From positions 2,211,001 through 2,275,000 of the forward strand of contig NZ_OY776414.1 in assembly GCF_963675585.1 (NCBI RefSeq): a stretch of 64,000 nt of DNA, in the 5' to 3' direction. Positions 10,101 through 18,162 of the stretch are shown piece after piece; within the stretch, counting starts at the first letter, position 1; every line of letters begins with the position of its first letter. A program made the translations under genes and the position numbers. The notes under the pieces are model-generated. The model was not told the DNA's origin, ran no database searches, and saw nothing but the letters and a program-made list of their open reading frames with translations. This DNA is from an uncultured Draconibacterium sp. (GTDB lineage Bacteria; Bacteroidota; Bacteroidia; Bacteroidales; Prolixibacteraceae).

Positions 10101-11201
10101 ATCGTTTTTGAAAGACAGGAAAACGGAGTTGAGTTAAAAATTACCGATACGGGAGTGGGTATTTCAGAAGAAGAACAAAAAAATATATTTAATCGTTTTT
10201 TCAGAAGTGAAAAAATAGATACTTATACCGACGGACATGGTATGGGATTAACTCTGGTAAAAGCGCTTGTTGAAACTCAAAAAGGTACAATCTCATGTTC
10301 AAGTCAGGAAGATGTCGGAACAACCTTTAAAGTTTTTTTCAAAGAAGGAAAACAACATTTCAAATTATCGGATATTGTTGATGAAGAACTTCTTTTGAAT
10401 ATTAAACCGGTGGAGAAACCAGATATAACGGTGATCGATCCGGGCAATCCTTCGGGTGATGAAATTTTGTTGGTGGAAGATAATCCTGAATTACTGGAAT
10501 ATTTATCTGCTCTTTTAGGAAAATATTACAAAATACAGACTGCAAAAAACGGAAAAGAAGCGCTTGAAAGATTAAAAGAAAGTACACCTGAATTGATTAT
10601 TACAGATCTAATGATGCCGGTAATGGATGGGCTTGAACTATCGAAAACCATTCGAGAAATACCGGAAACAAGGTTTATTCCGATTATCATGTTAAGTGCA
10701 AAAACGGATGTATCATCGAAGATAGAAGGATACCAAACCAACATTGATGATTACATCGAGAAACCATTTAATGCAAACCTTTTACTTTCCAGAATCAATA
10801 ATATTCTAAAAAAATACCAGAATATTAGGAAAGACGTAGAGCAATTTTCAGCGAGCAAAAGCGATAGCTGGAGCGATGAAGATAAATTATTCTATAAAAA
10901 GATTCTGATCATTCTAGATAATAACTATTCCGATCCGGAGTTTAATGCCGATACATTCAGCAATTCAATTGGGATGAGCAGAGTAACCTTCTATAGACGA
11001 ATGAAAAAACTGAACCAGGAAAATCCAGGAGAATTTATTCGTAAATACAGGCTAAAAAAGGCGTCTAATCTGCTAAAAGAAGGAGGAAAACCAATTAACG
11101 AAATTTGCACAGAAGTAGGATTTCAAAGCCTTTCGAATTTTCGGAAGAGCTTTAAGGAAGAATTCGGGATTATCCCTTCAAAATATAAGATTAGTATGTA
11201 A
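7164..11201 (+). CDS. Hybrid two-component system sensor/regulator (HTCS)
   Basis: This 1345-residue protein fuses a complete two-component pathway. A signal peptide precedes two seven-bladed periplasmic propellers built from repeats such as DSTGYVWMGT, DGNIWVGF and NGKLWIGTNKGL, then a Y_Y_Y domain (about 690-770) and one membrane helix (about 775-795). The kinase core has SHEFRTPL with His854, followed by ATPase boxes (NAIKYTNEGG, DTGVGIS, HGMGLTL). A receiver domain carries the phospho-acceptor Asp1148 in LIITDLMMPVMDG and Lys in EKPFN. The C-terminus is an AraC-type helix-turn-helix pair. HTCS proteins bind oligosaccharides in the periplasm and activate the neighbouring susCD genes, here divergent. 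No domain is missing and the length is typical. Confidence 0.97.
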   Translation: MTTNNKALIFFLLAIISFVTKTSGQYIRFDHFDTRKGLSQNNINSLTVDSTGYVWMGTIEGITRFDGTNFDIFRSLPFQANTLEGNFIEKVSSCPNGNIWVHIQDRGLNLYNATHDNFKIIQDSCFYPADVVHTTSLVSALDSLLWLTDPNGLYTYNLPKSEANKLPSPPGRNYVIYAGHNKVLLWGSGGISLYSLTEKEKAPKLILEQAVQDISQVFNDSLVVINTGVLEILNIKTGERKQIPRNEELNRYLKNSGIWSLAGYNNEIWIGLTTCLVQIIMDGDTIERVSKYSYDPFSEYSFHGQDAKNFAFDKAGNLWIGTSKYGVNYYSRGKNLFSHHPISILSKADQEIDPIRALCQSSDGNIWVGFDRLGLVCIQPDNTQILYSDIYFPGNTIKSLENIRSIYEDSNGKLWIGTNKGLCNYNPANNHVESTLVKYGWEWPDVCYRMHEFTRGKMTVTNLDGIGIVDLNKGTLDKINMPQNYVAGSIRSIAKDKKSNYWFVSGDLGMCKFTPEGELTYYTYEKDHFSDSKLYSLEIVGDTMWIGSNTGLMAFDLIEEKVVSSFFESDGLSNNLIYSTIYQNNAIWMSTNRGISRLNLKNFSIEKYLTDDLFMDDAFYQSRDGRIYFGGYNGFISFEPDKINVKNVPPNPIITDLFINNHKVKVGEKIQNRVLLSSSIKNSKSLKLNYSTSYFSLAFDAFPFNYPDQTTFRYRISGQSPEWIIAPPKSNRAVISNLSPGDYIFEVEASENARDWSAPKQLQLTIVPPFYSTYWFRAMGILFILIIFYLILRIRIYTIKRWNIQLEKQIKEQTFSIEEQKNKIIAQKEKMVKLNQRLREADQAKLRYYTNLSHEFRTPLTIIMGNIDLLKDHGVNKFILKNIRRSSDRLFRLVNQFIDLHKYDHGELKLQVSHFDIVSFTKEIADTFKDYAQRKNINIKTLNPNETITLWLDKDKTDKIIYNILANAIKYTNEGGSVFIVFERQENGVELKITDTGVGISEEEQKNIFNRFFRSEKIDTYTDGHGMGLTLVKALVETQKGTISCSSQEDVGTTFKVFFKEGKQHFKLSDIVDEELLLNIKPVEKPDITVIDPGNPSGDEILLVEDNPELLEYLSALLGKYYKIQTAKNGKEALERLKESTPELIITDLMMPVMDGLELSKTIREIPETRFIPIIMLSAKTDVSSKIEGYQTNIDDYIEKPFNANLLLSRINNILKKYQNIRKDVEQFSASKSDSWSDEDKLFYKKILIILDNNYSDPEFNADTFSNSIGMSRVTFYRRMKKLNQENPGEFIRKYRLKKASNLLKEGGKPINEICTEVGFQSLSNFRKSFKEEFGIIPSKYKISM

Positions 11202-11272
11202 TCCCTACAATAAGATTAAAGCATTGATGAATACATTTTTCATTCAGCCAAGGTACTTTTTACCTAAATACA

Positions 11273-13525
11273 TTACCCCGCATTAAACGTATTTTTCACA
11301 AATGGCTGATGGTAATAACGTTCGCCGGTTGCTTTGTATAAAGCGTTTGCCATTGCTGCCATTACCGGAGGATAAGGCGGCTCGCCCAAACCGGTTGGAT
11401 CAATATTATTCTCCACAAAATGCACATCAATCTTTTTGGGTGCTTCGGCATGACGAATCATCCGGTAGCTATCAAAATTGTCCTGTTCGGGCTGGCCGTT
11501 ATAAAAGGTCATTTCACCATACATGGCAGTTCCTATTCCATCTACCACCGAACCTTCAACCATATTGATGGCGGCATCGGGATTAATTACAATTCCGCAA
11601 TCAATTGCATTAAAAACCCTTTCAATTTTAGGCTCGCCGTTTTCCATACTTAAATCGAGTACTTGCGCAGCATAACTGTTGTGACAGAAATAGGCAGCCA
11701 CTCCCCTGTTTTTATTCGAAGTTTCACTTCCCCACCCCGATTTATCGCGCACCATTTCAATTACTCCTGCGTAACGTGCCGCATCGTAATCATTTCGTTC
11801 ACCCACCGGATTTTCCTGTGCTCTTTTTAGCAAATCAAGACGAAACTGAATCGGATCTACACCCATTTCCTCGGCCAGTTCATCTAAAAACGACTGTTCG
11901 GCGGCAGCGTTAAAGTTTGATCCGGGTGCACGCATGGCTCCAACACTTATATTCGATTCAATTGACCAGCTTTCTGCCAAATAATTATCGATGGCGCCTG
12001 CTGGAAAACGATTGGCATGTAAAGCATTCTCAGGTACTCCTCCCATTTTTACATTAAATGCGGTTAAGTTATTATCCGCATCTAATGCAGCACGATAAAC
12101 AGCGTGATACTTTGGCCGGTAAATACCAAAAGTCATGTCGTCTTCCCGGGTATAAATGAGTTTAACCGGTGCTTTTATCTTTTGCGAAATTATAGCCACT
12201 TCTACCATAAAATGACCATACAAGCGACGGCCAAATCCGCCACCCATTCGGGTCATTTGCACATCTACTTTTTCCAGAGGCAAACCAAGTCTGGCCGCAA
12301 CCGTTTTCTCCATGTATTCCGGACTTTGAATAGGGCCAACCAAAACTGCCTGGTCTTCTTTCACATCGGCAAAAAAGTTCATTGGCTCCATCGGATTATG
12401 AGCCAAATAAGGAGCAGTGTACGTTCTTTCAATAACTTTTGCAGCCTTTTTAAAAGCTTCTTCCGGATTACCGTCACGACGTTCAATACGACCTGTTTTT
12501 GAAGCTGCAGCTACCATTTTTGCATCGTGATCGGCTGTACTTTCCAAACCTGCCGGAACTGTTACCTCCTGATCGCTGCCCCAGCCAGCCATCATAAATT
12601 TCGATTCGGTAATGGGTTCCCATTCAACATTAAGCATCAGTTTGGCTGTAAGTACTTCCCATGTTGAGTTACCAACAATTGCCACAAGTTCGTTAAATGA
12701 AGTAGTATCGGACCATTGCCTTTTATAATCGTCGTTATAGGTTTTAACGGTAAAAACATCTTTAATTCCCGGCATATTTTTCACCTCATCGGCGTCATAC
12801 GATTTTAGTTTCATGCCAAATGCAGGCGGATGAATAATCATTGCGATAAGCATTCCGTCAACCTTATAATCCAGTCCAAATAATGGTTTCCCGGTTACAA
12901 TTCCCAAACCGTCAACATTCTTCTTCGAATTTCCAACAATCTTAAAATCTTTTAATTCTTTTAATTCGATCTCTTCGGGTACCACCATTTGTGAAGCAGC
13001 GGATGCAAACTCACCGTAACCTCCTTCATTTCCACTGTTTTTATGAAAAAGCACACCGTTTTGAGTAGTAATTTCACTAACATCAACATTCCATTGCTTT
13101 GCAGCCGCTTCGCACAACATTCGCCGCGCAGAAGCACCGGCCATGCGCAAACCTGGCCAGCTTGTTCTGATTGAATCGCTACCACCTGCCAGCTGACGTA
13201 CAAAAACATCGGTATTTAAAGGAGCCTGTTCCACAATTACATTTTTCCAGTCAACATCCAACTCTTCCGCAACGATCATTGGCATCGAGGTTTTAACATT
13301 CTGCCCTATTTCGGGGTTAGGCGACATAATTGTTACCACACCGTTTTCACCAATTTTAAGGTAGCCGTTTATTTCAAACCACTCGTCAGGTATTACCATT
13401 CCTTTAGGTCCGTCAACACTGCATGCCGAAGCAAGCCAGCTAAACCCGATCATTAATCCGCCACCAGCTGCGAGTGAACTTTTCAAAAAAGAACGTCTGT
13501 TGTATTTTGTTTTAACAATTGTCAT
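11273..13525 (-). CDS. Molybdopterin-binding subunit of an IorB-type xanthine oxidase family enzyme
   Basis: This 750-residue protein starts with a Tat signal (NRRSFLK, hydrophobic stretch, then SAC), so it folds in the cytoplasm and is exported. Family motifs include GGGFGRR, a MRAPGSNFNAAAEQ stretch for the cofactor, and the C-terminal GLGEPPYPP containing the catalytic glutamate. Two aldehyde-oxidase-like molybdopterin domains are present, as in isoquinoline 1-oxidoreductase IorB; there is no FAD subunit nearby. Such enzymes hydroxylate N-heterocycles or oxidise aldehydes, passing electrons through the iron-sulphur subunit (13590-14045) to a cytochrome or quinone. The partner gene is 64 bases upstream, so they form an operon. 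The substrate is unknown. Confidence 0.9.
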   Translation of the reverse strand: MTIVKTKYNRRSFLKSSLAAGGGLMIGFSWLASACSVDGPKGMVIPDEWFEINGYLKIGENGVVTIMSPNPEIGQNVKTSMPMIVAEELDVDWKNVIVEQAPLNTDVFVRQLAGGSDSIRTSWPGLRMAGASARRMLCEAAAKQWNVDVSEITTQNGVLFHKNSGNEGGYGEFASAASQMVVPEEIELKELKDFKIVGNSKKNVDGLGIVTGKPLFGLDYKVDGMLIAMIIHPPAFGMKLKSYDADEVKNMPGIKDVFTVKTYNDDYKRQWSDTTSFNELVAIVGNSTWEVLTAKLMLNVEWEPITESKFMMAGWGSDQEVTVPAGLESTADHDAKMVAAASKTGRIERRDGNPEEAFKKAAKVIERTYTAPYLAHNPMEPMNFFADVKEDQAVLVGPIQSPEYMEKTVAARLGLPLEKVDVQMTRMGGGFGRRLYGHFMVEVAIISQKIKAPVKLIYTREDDMTFGIYRPKYHAVYRAALDADNNLTAFNVKMGGVPENALHANRFPAGAIDNYLAESWSIESNISVGAMRAPGSNFNAAAEQSFLDELAEEMGVDPIQFRLDLLKRAQENPVGERNDYDAARYAGVIEMVRDKSGWGSETSNKNRGVAAYFCHNSYAAQVLDLSMENGEPKIERVFNAIDCGIVINPDAAINMVEGSVVDGIGTAMYGEMTFYNGQPEQDNFDSYRMIRHAEAPKKIDVHFVENNIDPTGLGEPPYPPVMAAMANALYKATGERYYHQPFVKNTFNAG

Positions 13526-13589
13526 GATTCCAGAATTTAATTAAACGATTGATTTTGTATCAAATCCAGTACGGATTGTAATCCAACAA

Positions 13590-14045
13590 TTAGGAATTGG
13601 CTGCCGTTTTTATAGCGGTTTTTATCCGTGTGTAGGTACCACAGCGGCAAATATTTCCGTGCATTGCAGTTTCAATTTCCTCGTCGCTTGGATTTGGATT
13701 TTCATTTAACAGTGCCACTGCTGTCATAATCTGTCCAGGCTGACAATAACCACATTGCGCCACATCGTGGTCGAGCCATGCTTTTTGTACCGGATGATCA
13801 CCATTCTCAGAAAGTCCTTCGATGGTGGTAATTTCATTGTCACCTACCGAATCAACAAACGTAATACACGCGCGTGCCGCCTTTCCGTTAATGTGAATTG
13901 TGCAGGCTCCGCATTGTGCAACACCACAACCATATTTGGTTCCTAATAAATTCAAATGGTCGCGAAGGACCCAAAGCATCGGGGTGGACGGATCTACATC
14001 TACCTTGTATTCTTTTCCGTTAATTTTTAAATTGTAAGCTGCCAT
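13590..14045 (-). CDS. [2Fe-2S] subunit of IorA-type molybdenum hydroxylase
   Basis: This 151-residue protein has the two-domain layout of xanthine oxidase small subunits. The plant-type ferredoxin cluster is bound by Cys40, Cys45, Cys48 and Cys60 (GCGVAQCGACTI). The helical C-terminal cluster uses Cys98, Cys101, Cys133 and Cys135 (AQCGYCQPG, NICRCG). It transfers electrons from the molybdenum centre in the large subunit encoded downstream. It has no signal peptide of its own, so it presumably travels with the Tat-exported large subunit. Confidence 0.93.
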   Translation of the reverse strand: MAAYNLKINGKEYKVDVDPSTPMLWVLRDHLNLLGTKYGCGVAQCGACTIHINGKAARACITFVDSVGDNEITTIEGLSENGDHPVQKAWLDHDVAQCGYCQPGQIMTAVALLNENPNPSDEEIETAMHGNICRCGTYTRIKTAIKTAANS

Positions 14046-14362
14046 AAAGTTTGAAATAAGTGTATTGTTCCTTTACAAATAAATATAAGACCTTCTGTAA
14101 GAATATCATACATTTAGTAATACAAATTTTTATGAACTTTGTTTACGTGGCAATTCTTTATTTTTTTGAACTGATTTGATTTGCAGTATTTTCATACAAT
14201 TTAATGGCTTGCGCGAGATTTACATCAATTGAAAATACGTTAGACTCTTTAATGAATATCGATCTGCAATCGCATTTCTGAGCGTCAATTTGATAGTAGT
14301 TTCATCAACAATCAGAATAATAATTTTCAAAAAGTTATTGGAAATGTAATTTAATTATTTTT
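14046..14362. other. Intergenic stretch without a gene
   Basis: This AT-rich region separates the divergent iorA-like gene and the 14389 membrane-protein gene. I see no ORF, RNA or clear hairpin, and no TAnnTTTG element on the minus strand for the oxidoreductase operon. The only clear signal is the palindrome at its right end. Confidence 0.6.
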
Positions 14363-14379
14363 ACTTTGCATTTCAAAGT
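14363..14379. promoter_or_regulatory. Palindromic operator, copy 1 (ACTTTG-N5-CAAAGT)
   Basis: ACTTTG at 14363-14368 and CAAAGT at 14374-14379 are exact reverse complements around CATTT. The site ends 9 bases before the ATG of the 14389 gene and sits where a promoter -7 element would be. An identical arrangement recurs at 15351-15367 before creD, so a shared operator for the winged-helix regulator encoded between them is likely. Confidence 0.7.
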
Positions 14380-14388
14380 ACTTTATAT

Positions 14389-15012
14389 ATGAATGAATCA
14401 GAAAAACTATTAGGCGAACTAAAAAACATACGGGATATTATGGAACGCTCCAGTCGTTTTCTTTCCCTGAGTGGTTTGTCAGGAATACTAATCGGAATTT
14501 ATGCCTTAATTGGTGCAGCACTGGCGTATCGAATAGTTTACATTCAGTTTCCGACCGATTACCGCCAGGAATATGTAAACGACGTACTAACCCAACTGTT
14601 TGTAATTGCAGTGGTTGTTCTGCTTTTATCGTTAATAACAATCTTTTTACTTACAACTAAAAAAGCAAAAAAAGAAGGAAAAGAAATTTGGGGTCCCGGG
14701 TCGAAATTATTATTGCTCAATTTACTTATTCCACTGCTTACCGGAGCCCTATTTATTACCAGCCTCACATTACGCGGTTATTATGGAATTATTAGTCCCT
14801 CGTTTCTTATTTTTTATGGACTCGCACTTGTTAATGCAGCAAAATACACTCGCCCCGAAATTCTGAGTTTAGGAATTGTTGAGATTTTACTGGGCCTTAC
14901 AGCAGCAATTGTACCCGGTTACGGTTTGTACCTTTGGGCTGTAGGATTTGGGCTTGTTCACATAATTTACGGCGCCATTTATTTGCGTAACGAAAGTAAA
15001 AATACGAAGTAG
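14389..15012 (+). CDS. Multi-pass membrane protein of the CreD locus, unknown function
   Basis: This 207-residue protein opens with a short charged amphipathic segment (MNESEKLLGELKNIRDIMERSSRF) followed by about six hydrophobic segments; loops are short and basic. No catalytic motif is visible and I do not recognise a characterised family. Its TAG stop overlaps by one base the GTG start of the next gene, implying translational coupling. Its role probably concerns the membrane stress or signalling pathway that the regulator and CreD serve, which is an inference from position only. Confidence 0.75.
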   Translation: MNESEKLLGELKNIRDIMERSSRFLSLSGLSGILIGIYALIGAALAYRIVYIQFPTDYRQEYVNDVLTQLFVIAVVVLLLSLITIFLLTTKKAKKEGKEIWGPGSKLLLLNLLIPLLTGALFITSLTLRGYYGIISPSFLIFYGLALVNAAKYTRPEILSLGIVEILLGLTAAIVPGYGLYLWAVGFGLVHIIYGAIYLRNESKNTK

Positions 15013-15335
15013 TGAAGAATCCGATTGAACATTTAAATAAAGCATTTGAAAACAAGGTTCGACTTGGAGTTATGGCCGGGCTCATGATTAATTCGAAGTT
15101 GAGCTTTAACGAATTAAAGGAACTGTTAGATCTGACGGATGGGAACCTGGCCAGCCATTTAAAAGCACTTGAAAAAGAGGATTACATTACTGTTACTAAA
15201 TCGTTTATTGGCCGTAAACCCAATACAACCTATAAAATTACAAAAGATGGGCGCACGGCATTCGAAAGTCACTTAAAAGCGCTTGAAGAATTAATAACTT
15301 TTCAAAATAGTATAAACCCGTCAGCGAACGGATAA
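15012..15335 (+). CDS. Winged-helix transcriptional regulator of the CreD locus
   Basis: This 107-residue DNA-binding protein starts at GTG 15012, overlapping the preceding TAG stop (sequence TAGTG). It is almost entirely one winged-helix domain: helices in FENKVRLGVMAGLM, SFNELKELLDLTDGNLASHLKALE (recognition helix) and a wing in TKSFIGRKPNTTYKITKDG. This matches the HTH_34/ArsR-like regulators often found beside creD in Bacteroidota. It probably dimerises on the ACTTTG-N5-CAAAGT palindromes that flank it at 14363 and 15351. Whether it represses or activates cannot be told. Confidence 0.85.
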   Translation: MKNPIEHLNKAFENKVRLGVMAGLMINSKLSFNELKELLDLTDGNLASHLKALEKEDYITVTKSFIGRKPNTTYKITKDGRTAFESHLKALEELITFQNSINPSANG

Positions 15336-15350
15336 TTTTTTTGCATTTAC

Positions 15351-15367
15351 ACTTTGCCTTTCAAAGT
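15351..15367. promoter_or_regulatory. Palindromic operator, copy 2, before creD
   Basis: ACTTTG (15351-15356), spacer CCTTT, CAAAGT (15362-15367). It has the same half-sites and 5-base spacing as the copy at 14363, 27 bases ahead of the creD ATG. Both copies are followed by T(A/T)CTTT or TTCTTT, extending the similarity. Confidence 0.7.
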
Positions 15368-15394
15368 TCTTTGGACAACAATAAAAATTAAATC

Positions 15395-16741
15395 ATGGAA
15401 AAAGAAAAACAAGAAAATCTACTGGACAAGATCGGAATTAGTTTTCATCGGAAACTATCCTTTAAATTAGTTACAATTGGAATTTTGGTGTTACTGCTGC
15501 TTATTCCGAAATTTATGATTCTTTCGCTTATAAATGAGCGCAGTTCAAATGCCACTGTAGCTATTCACGAAGTAATGTCAAAATGGTCGAATGAGCAAAT
15601 CATCTCAGGTCCGGTTTTATGCATTCCTTATGAAGAAAAAGTGTACAACGAGGATAAAAGCAAATTCGAAGTTTTTGTACACAAAGCTACTTTTCTGCCC
15701 AAAACAATGAATATTGACGGAGTTGTTCAGCCGGAAAACCTGTACCGAAGCATATACGACGTGGTGGTATATCAGTCTGAATTGCAAATTGAGGGAAGCT
15801 TTGATTTCCCGGATTTTGCTGACTCAAACATTTCTCCCGACAATGTTCTCTGGGACCAGGCCGAAATTTTGCTTGCCATTGGCGACCTGAGAGGGATTAA
15901 CGAAGCTGTACACATAAACTGGGTGGGCAAAGAGCTTACGTTTTCTCCGGGATTAAAACATGAATCGCTGGGCAACCGAGGAATAACTGCCCGCCTTCCG
16001 GAATGGACAGATAAAGAAGCGTACAACTACAAACTTAAACTCACGCTCAAAGGCAGTGAGAGTATATTATTCACTCCTGTTGGAGAAGAATCGCGGGTAA
16101 AACTTACATCAAGCTGGAACGATCCGGGTTTTACAGGCAACTTTCTTCCACTGGAACGGGAAATTGATAAGGATGGATTTACTGCGCAATGGAATGTATT
16201 ACATTTTAACCGTAATTTCCCACAACAGTGGACCAACACAAGTTCCGGCTCAGTAAATTCGGAAGCTTTTCATCAATCCGATTTTGGAGTACAACTGGTT
16301 TCAATGGCCAATCACTATCAAAAAAATACACGAAGTGCGAAATATTCCATACTCATAATTCTTATCGTATTTATCGTGTTTTTTATGTACGAGGTCTTTT
16401 CAAAACAACGAATTCACCCCTTCCAGTACATTATGGTTGGCAGTGCTTTAACCTTGTTTTATTTGCTGCTTCTTTCATTTACCGAACACATCGGATTTAA
16501 TTATGCCTACTTATTTTCGTCTGCCGCAGTTACCCTGCTTGTACTTTTATATACACGCACCTTTATGCAAAAACTAAAAAGTTCAATTGGAATTGGCCTT
16601 GCCATTGCTGCCTGTTTTGGTTTTGTATTTATTCTTCTTCAGCTCGAATCGTTTGCCCTACTGGCCGGTAGTATCGGTTTGTTTGTGCTGCTAGCACTGT
16701 TAATGTACACCACCCGAAAAGTAAACTGGTACAAAGAATAA
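15395..16741 (+). CDS. creD: CreD family inner-membrane protein
   Basis: This 448-residue protein has one N-terminal membrane helix (about residues 24-48), a large extracytoplasmic beta-rich domain to about residue 310 (GPVLCIPYEEKV, TFLPKTMNIDGVVQPENLYRSIYDVVVYQSEL), then about six C-terminal helices starting near SILIILIVFIVFFMYEVF. This is the CreD architecture. In Escherichia coli CreD lies under CreBC control; in Bacteroidota it usually follows a winged-helix gene, as here. The biochemical role is unknown, with links to envelope stress. A strong terminator follows at 16750. Confidence 0.93.
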   Translation: MEKEKQENLLDKIGISFHRKLSFKLVTIGILVLLLLIPKFMILSLINERSSNATVAIHEVMSKWSNEQIISGPVLCIPYEEKVYNEDKSKFEVFVHKATFLPKTMNIDGVVQPENLYRSIYDVVVYQSELQIEGSFDFPDFADSNISPDNVLWDQAEILLAIGDLRGINEAVHINWVGKELTFSPGLKHESLGNRGITARLPEWTDKEAYNYKLKLTLKGSESILFTPVGEESRVKLTSSWNDPGFTGNFLPLEREIDKDGFTAQWNVLHFNRNFPQQWTNTSSGSVNSEAFHQSDFGVQLVSMANHYQKNTRSAKYSILIILIVFIVFFMYEVFSKQRIHPFQYIMVGSALTLFYLLLLSFTEHIGFNYAYLFSSAAVTLLVLLYTRTFMQKLKSSIGIGLAIAACFGFVFILLQLESFALLAGSIGLFVLLALLMYTTRKVNWYKE

Positions 16742-16749
16742 AAATTAGA

Positions 16750-16788
16750 GTTCCATCCGGATTTAAATCCGGATGGAACTTTCTTTGC
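16750..16788 (+). terminator. Strong Rho-independent terminator after creD
   Basis: A perfect 32-base palindrome (AGTTCCATCCGGATTT and its reverse complement, 16750-16781) is followed by TTCTTTG. It ends the creD transcript. Confidence 0.85.
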
Positions 16789-16850
16789 TACGTTTCTTGT
16801 TATTGCAGCACTTGTTTTTATCCCAAGGTTGCAAATTTTAGTCAATTAAA

Positions 16851-16881
16851 CTTGAATTTAAAGGTAGCCGCTCTATATTTG
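16851..16881 (+). promoter_or_regulatory. Promoter for ilvA
   Basis: CTTG at 16851-16854, a 19-base spacer and TATATTTG at 16874-16881 match the Bacteroidota consensus (TTTG, about 19, TAnnTTTG) with one mismatch. The ilvA ATG is 16 bases further on, so the leader is very short. Confidence 0.65.
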
Positions 16882-16897
16882 CTGAAAATTTTAGCGA

Positions 16898-18160
16898 ATG
16901 ACAAATACACAAAAATATTTTCCCCAACTGCAAAACATCAATAAGGCAAAAATCAACCTTACAAATATTGTACTACATACTCCGCTTCAAAAAAACCTGA
17001 ATCTTTCTGATGAATTTCAGGCAAATATTTTGCTGAAACGAGAGGATTTGCAGCTTGTTCGTTCATACAAGCTTCGCGGTGCTTACAATAAAATCGTTCA
17101 GCTTTCGGAACAGGAAAGAGCCAAAGGAGTGGTTTGTGCCAGTGCCGGAAACCATGCGCAGGGCGTTGCTTATTCGTGTAAAAAGCTGGGGATTCAGGGG
17201 AAAATTTATATGCCTGCAACCACGCCTAAACAAAAAATAAGGCAGGTACAAATGTTTGGAAAAACGTATGTTGAAGTGATTTTGGCCGGCGACACCTACG
17301 ACGATGCCTACAACCTGGCAATGGATGACAGTAAAAAAACAGGAATGGCCTTTATTCACCCTTTCGATGATCAGCAAATTATTGAAGGGCAGGCAACTGT
17401 TGGAATTGAAATTTTACAGGATTCGAAAGAACAAATCGATTATATTTTTATACCCATTGGCGGAGGTGGATTGGCTGCCGGAGTTGGAAGTTATTTTAAA
17501 CAAATGAGCCCGCAAACTAAAATTATAGGGGTTGAACCTGCAGGAGCTCCTTCCATGCAAAAATCGATGGAAGCCGGTGTTGTTACCGAACTAAAAAAGA
17601 TCGATAAATTTGTTGACGGTGCCGCAGTACAAAAGGTTGGCGAAATTACTTTTGAAATCTGCAAACAGGTTATTGACAAAATAATTCCGGTTCCGGAAGG
17701 CAGGATTTGCACTAAAATACTGGAACTCTACAACCAGGATGCCATTGTAATTGAACCGGCAGGCGCACTTTCCATTGCTGCGCTCGATTTTTACCGCGAC
17801 GAAATTAAAGGCAAAAATGTGGTGTGTATTGTTAGTGGCAGCAACAACGACATAACACGTACCGAGGAAATTAAAGAGCGCTCGTTGCTGTACGAAGGAT
17901 TAAAACACTACTTTATTGTGCGTTTCCCGCAACGCGCCGGTGCTTTGCGCACTTTTGTTGATGTGGTTCTGGGGCCAACTGATGACGTTACCCATTTTGA
18001 ATATTCGAAAAAAACCAACCGTGAAAAAGGTCCGGCTTTAATAGGAATTGAAGTTCAGAAAAAAGAAGATTTTAACGGACTTTTGCAGCGAATGGAAGAA
18101 AATGGATTTATATACGAATACATTAATGAAAACGAGGACTTGTTCCGCTTACTAATCTGA
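16898..18160 (+). CDS. ilvA: Threonine dehydratase (threonine ammonia-lyase)
   Basis: This 420-residue PLP enzyme converts threonine to 2-oxobutanoate and ammonia, the first step of isoleucine synthesis. Lys58 in VRSYKLRGAYNKI forms the Schiff base, ASAGNHAQGVA (about 87-97) contacts the substrate, and the glycine loop PIGGGGLAAG (about 188-197) holds the cofactor phosphate. SGSNND lies near residue 310. The C-terminal 80 residues form one ACT-like domain (HYFIVRFPQRAGALRTFV), the short-form layout, so isoleucine feedback is plausible. No other ilv or leu genes are in the window. It leads a same-strand run; plsC follows 2 bases later. Confidence 0.94.
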   Translation: MTNTQKYFPQLQNINKAKINLTNIVLHTPLQKNLNLSDEFQANILLKREDLQLVRSYKLRGAYNKIVQLSEQERAKGVVCASAGNHAQGVAYSCKKLGIQGKIYMPATTPKQKIRQVQMFGKTYVEVILAGDTYDDAYNLAMDDSKKTGMAFIHPFDDQQIIEGQATVGIEILQDSKEQIDYIFIPIGGGGLAAGVGSYFKQMSPQTKIIGVEPAGAPSMQKSMEAGVVTELKKIDKFVDGAAVQKVGEITFEICKQVIDKIIPVPEGRICTKILELYNQDAIVIEPAGALSIAALDFYRDEIKGKNVVCIVSGSNNDITRTEEIKERSLLYEGLKHYFIVRFPQRAGALRTFVDVVLGPTDDVTHFEYSKKTNREKGPALIGIEVQKKEDFNGLLQRMEENGFIYEYINENEDLFRLLI

Positions 18161-18162
18161 TC

